Shown here piece by piece: positions 62,474 to 64,000 of a stretch of 64,000 bases of DNA (position 1 is the first letter of the stretch; every line of letters starts with the position of its first letter). The notes under the pieces were generated by a model. It was not told the DNA's origin. It saw nothing but the letters and a program-made list of their open reading frames with translations, and made no database searches. A program made the position numbers and the translations under genes. The DNA comes from Micromonospora sp. NBC_01796 (lineage in GTDB: Bacteria; Actinomycetota; Actinomycetes; Mycobacteriales; Micromonosporaceae): positions 6,122,001-6,186,000 of the forward strand of contig NZ_CP109078.1 in NCBI RefSeq assembly GCF_035917455.1. The letters run 5' to 3'.

Positions 62474-64000
62474 CGGACCTGTTCCCCCACCCATCGGGCC
62501 AGTTCGAGCGGGCTCAACGCCGCGACCGGCATGCCGGCGGCGACGAGCTGGCCGGCGACCGACACCGAATAGCGTGGCCGCCCGGCGTCGTCCAGGCTCG
62601 CGCAGCCGAGCACCCGGCAGCCGGACTCCACCAACGCGCGCGTCTCGCCGAGCAGACCACCGATCGGGTACCCCTCCTCGAAGTCGCTGATCAGGACGAC
62701 CATGGTGCGCGAGGGCACCGTGACGAGCGACCGGGCGTACCGCAGGCCGGCCGCGATGTGCGTACCCCCGCCGACCCGTACCTCCAGGAGCAGGCCGAGC
62801 GGGTCGGACACCCGGTCGGTGAAGTCGACAACCTCGGTCGAGAACGCCACGAAGTGTGTGGTCAGGGCCGGCACACCGGCGAGGACCGAGGCGGTCAGCG
62901 CCGACCAGATGGTCGACGCCTCCATCGACCCGGAGACGTCGACGACCAGCACGATCCGCCAGTCGACACCGCGTCGGGCCCTGGTGTGGAAGACCGGGTT
63001 CTGCGGGATGAGCAGAACGCCGCCGTCGGGGCGCCGCCGGGAGTGGACCAGGTTCGCCCGTACCGTTCGGGACAGGTCGAGCGGGCCGCCGGGGCGGTAG
63101 CTGGGCCGTGGTGTGGCGAGTCCGGTCAGGGCCGGCCGCAGTCGGATGGCGAGTTCCCTGGTGAGCTGCTCGATGATCCGGGCGACCAGGGGGCGGAGCC
63201 GCGCCAGGGCGGCCTCGGACAGCCCGCCGGACAACGACAGGACCGTCTGGAGCAGTTCGACCGAGGGGGGAACGTTCGCCGGGTCGAGTTCGAGGGCGGC
63301 GTCCGCCCGGCCGGTCGCGGCCGCCTTCGCCAGGACCTCCTCCCGTACGCCCGGGCCGAAGAGCGCCGCCAGTTCGTCCGACCATTCGCGTACGCCGGGA
63401 AAAGGTGCCTCCCGGCCCGCCCGCGCGGAGGCGTCGGCGCGTGATCCCTCGCCCTTCCCGGCGCCGTAGAGCTCGTCGAGCGCGGTCGCGTACCGCTGGG
63501 TCCTGCCCCGGACCCCGGCGGTACGCCCGAGCACCAGCCGCCACCGGTCGGCGGCCGCCAGCTCGTGCGCGGAGTCGGCGTTGTCGACCGTGCCGGCGGT
63601 GGGGTCGGACCCGGTCCGGGTACCCGCGACCGGAACGGCCGGGCGGTCGTCGCCTTCCTCCCGGCGCTTTGCTTCCCGGTCCTTTCCGCCCGCTTTCTCC
63701 CGACCCGCGGTCGGGGTCAGCGCGTGGGCGGCCAGCGCCCGGCGGCCGGCCCGGTCCGCGAGCAGGCGCAGGGCGAGCAACCGCGGATCCTCGACGGTGC
63801 CGATCTCCTCGCCGTCGCCGTCGAGCCGTTCGTCGATCACCTCCAGGATCCGGTCCCGAGCAGCGGGGCTGAGCACGTCGAAGCCGCCGCGCAGAGCCGG
63901 CAGCCGCGCCAGGAACGCGTCGTCCGGTAGGGCCTCCACCCGGTCGAGCAGGCCGCCGAGCAGGCCGTCGGCGGCACGCAGCAGCGGTTCCGCGACGGCG
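62470..64000 (-). CDS. VWA-domain protein with DUF5682-like N-terminal segment, 5' end beyond window
   Basis: The frame is open from the stop at 62470 to the window edge, so the start lies outside; 509 residues are seen. The first 60-80 (LLRAADGLLGGLLDRVEALP, FLARLPALRGGF) resemble the C-terminal part of DUF5682 proteins. A charged Lys/Glu/Arg linker follows. The VWA domain lies in the C-terminal 200 residues with the MIDAS motif IVLVVDVSGSMEAS, the Thr loop VRVGGGTHI and VVLISDFEEG. VWA proteins of this sort work with AAA+ ATPases. The SWIM gene overlaps its stop. A DUF5682-VWA fusion is likely but needs the missing 5' part. Confidence 0.87.
   Translation of the reverse strand, partial: AVAEPLLRAADGLLGGLLDRVEALPDDAFLARLPALRGGFDVLSPAARDRILEVIDERLDGDGEEIGTVEDPRLLALRLLADRAGRRALAAHALTPTAGREKAGGKDREAKRREEGDDRPAVPVAGTRTGSDPTAGTVDNADSAHELAAADRWRLVLGRTAGVRGRTQRYATALDELYGAGKGEGSRADASARAGREAPFPGVREWSDELAALFGPGVREEVLAKAAATGRADAALELDPANVPPSVELLQTVLSLSGGLSEAALARLRPLVARIIEQLTRELAIRLRPALTGLATPRPSYRPGGPLDLSRTVRANLVHSRRRPDGGVLLIPQNPVFHTRARRGVDWRIVLVVDVSGSMEASTIWSALTASVLAGVPALTTHFVAFSTEVVDFTDRVSDPLGLLLEVRVGGGTHIAAGLRYARSLVTVPSRTMVVLISDFEEGYPIGGLLGETRALVESGCRVLGCASLDDAGRPRYSVSVAGQLVAAGMPVAALSPLELARWVGEQVR

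Overview
The window is a dense, very GC-rich chromosomal stretch from an actinobacterium. Strong GC bias at third codon positions, many GTG starts, four-base start/stop overlaps and large secreted hydrolases suggest a Micromonosporaceae- or Streptomyces-like soil genome; the family is inference. I see no rRNA, tRNA, CRISPR array, insertion sequence or prophage. Genes lie on both strands in short operons.

Layout. 1-5.5 kb: a truncated transglutaminase-like gene, a DUF574 methyltransferase and a large secreted subtilase. 5.8-12.7 kb: msrA, a SalK-like gene, a patatin-like lipase, a beheaded ECF sigma factor next to a YCII/DGPF gene, a VOC protein, a stand-alone HflX N-terminal domain, and an ABC exporter divergent from a MarR repressor with a visible operator. 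12.7-19 kb: an MFS remnant, a secreted DUF1906/golvesin protein, a DUF5954 protein and an NB-ARC/TPR regulator. 19-23.6 kb: two MFS transporters around a secreted aerolysin/ETX-MTX2-like protein, then a RidA remnant. 23.7-32.9 kb: furA-katG, a Tat-exported flavin oxidase, a phosphoketolase-CBS/BON operon, a zinc alcohol dehydrogenase and a lipoprotein. 33.2-34.6 kb: a WYL regulator and a VOC protein in a patch of lower GC.

34.7-41.8 kb is the most interesting region. Three tightly overlapped genes encode a MoxR AAA+ ATPase, a CoxE-like VWA protein and a CHAT-domain caspase-like protease. They converge on one of two divergent paralogues of unknown function. The promoter region between the paralogues carries a perfect 12+3+12 inverted repeat, and 13 nt of it recur exactly 4 nt before the moxR start. 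This links all five genes as one candidate NTPase-controlled conflict or proteolytic-signalling system.

42-64 kb: a TPR protein; a MerR-controlled serine hydrolase; a TetR-MMPL exporter pair; an isochorismatase-like hydrolase; modABC molybdate transport; a methyltransferase fused to a kinase-like domain; a membrane-anchored alpha/beta hydrolase; a TetR-controlled FMO/SDR operon divergent from a GPH transporter, with matched operators at both promoters; a GH19 chitinase; an aldo/keto reductase; and at the edge a SWIM zinc-finger gene followed upstream by a second VWA protein whose N-terminus looks like a DUF5682 tail, probably a second MoxR/VWA-type cluster continuing beyond the window.
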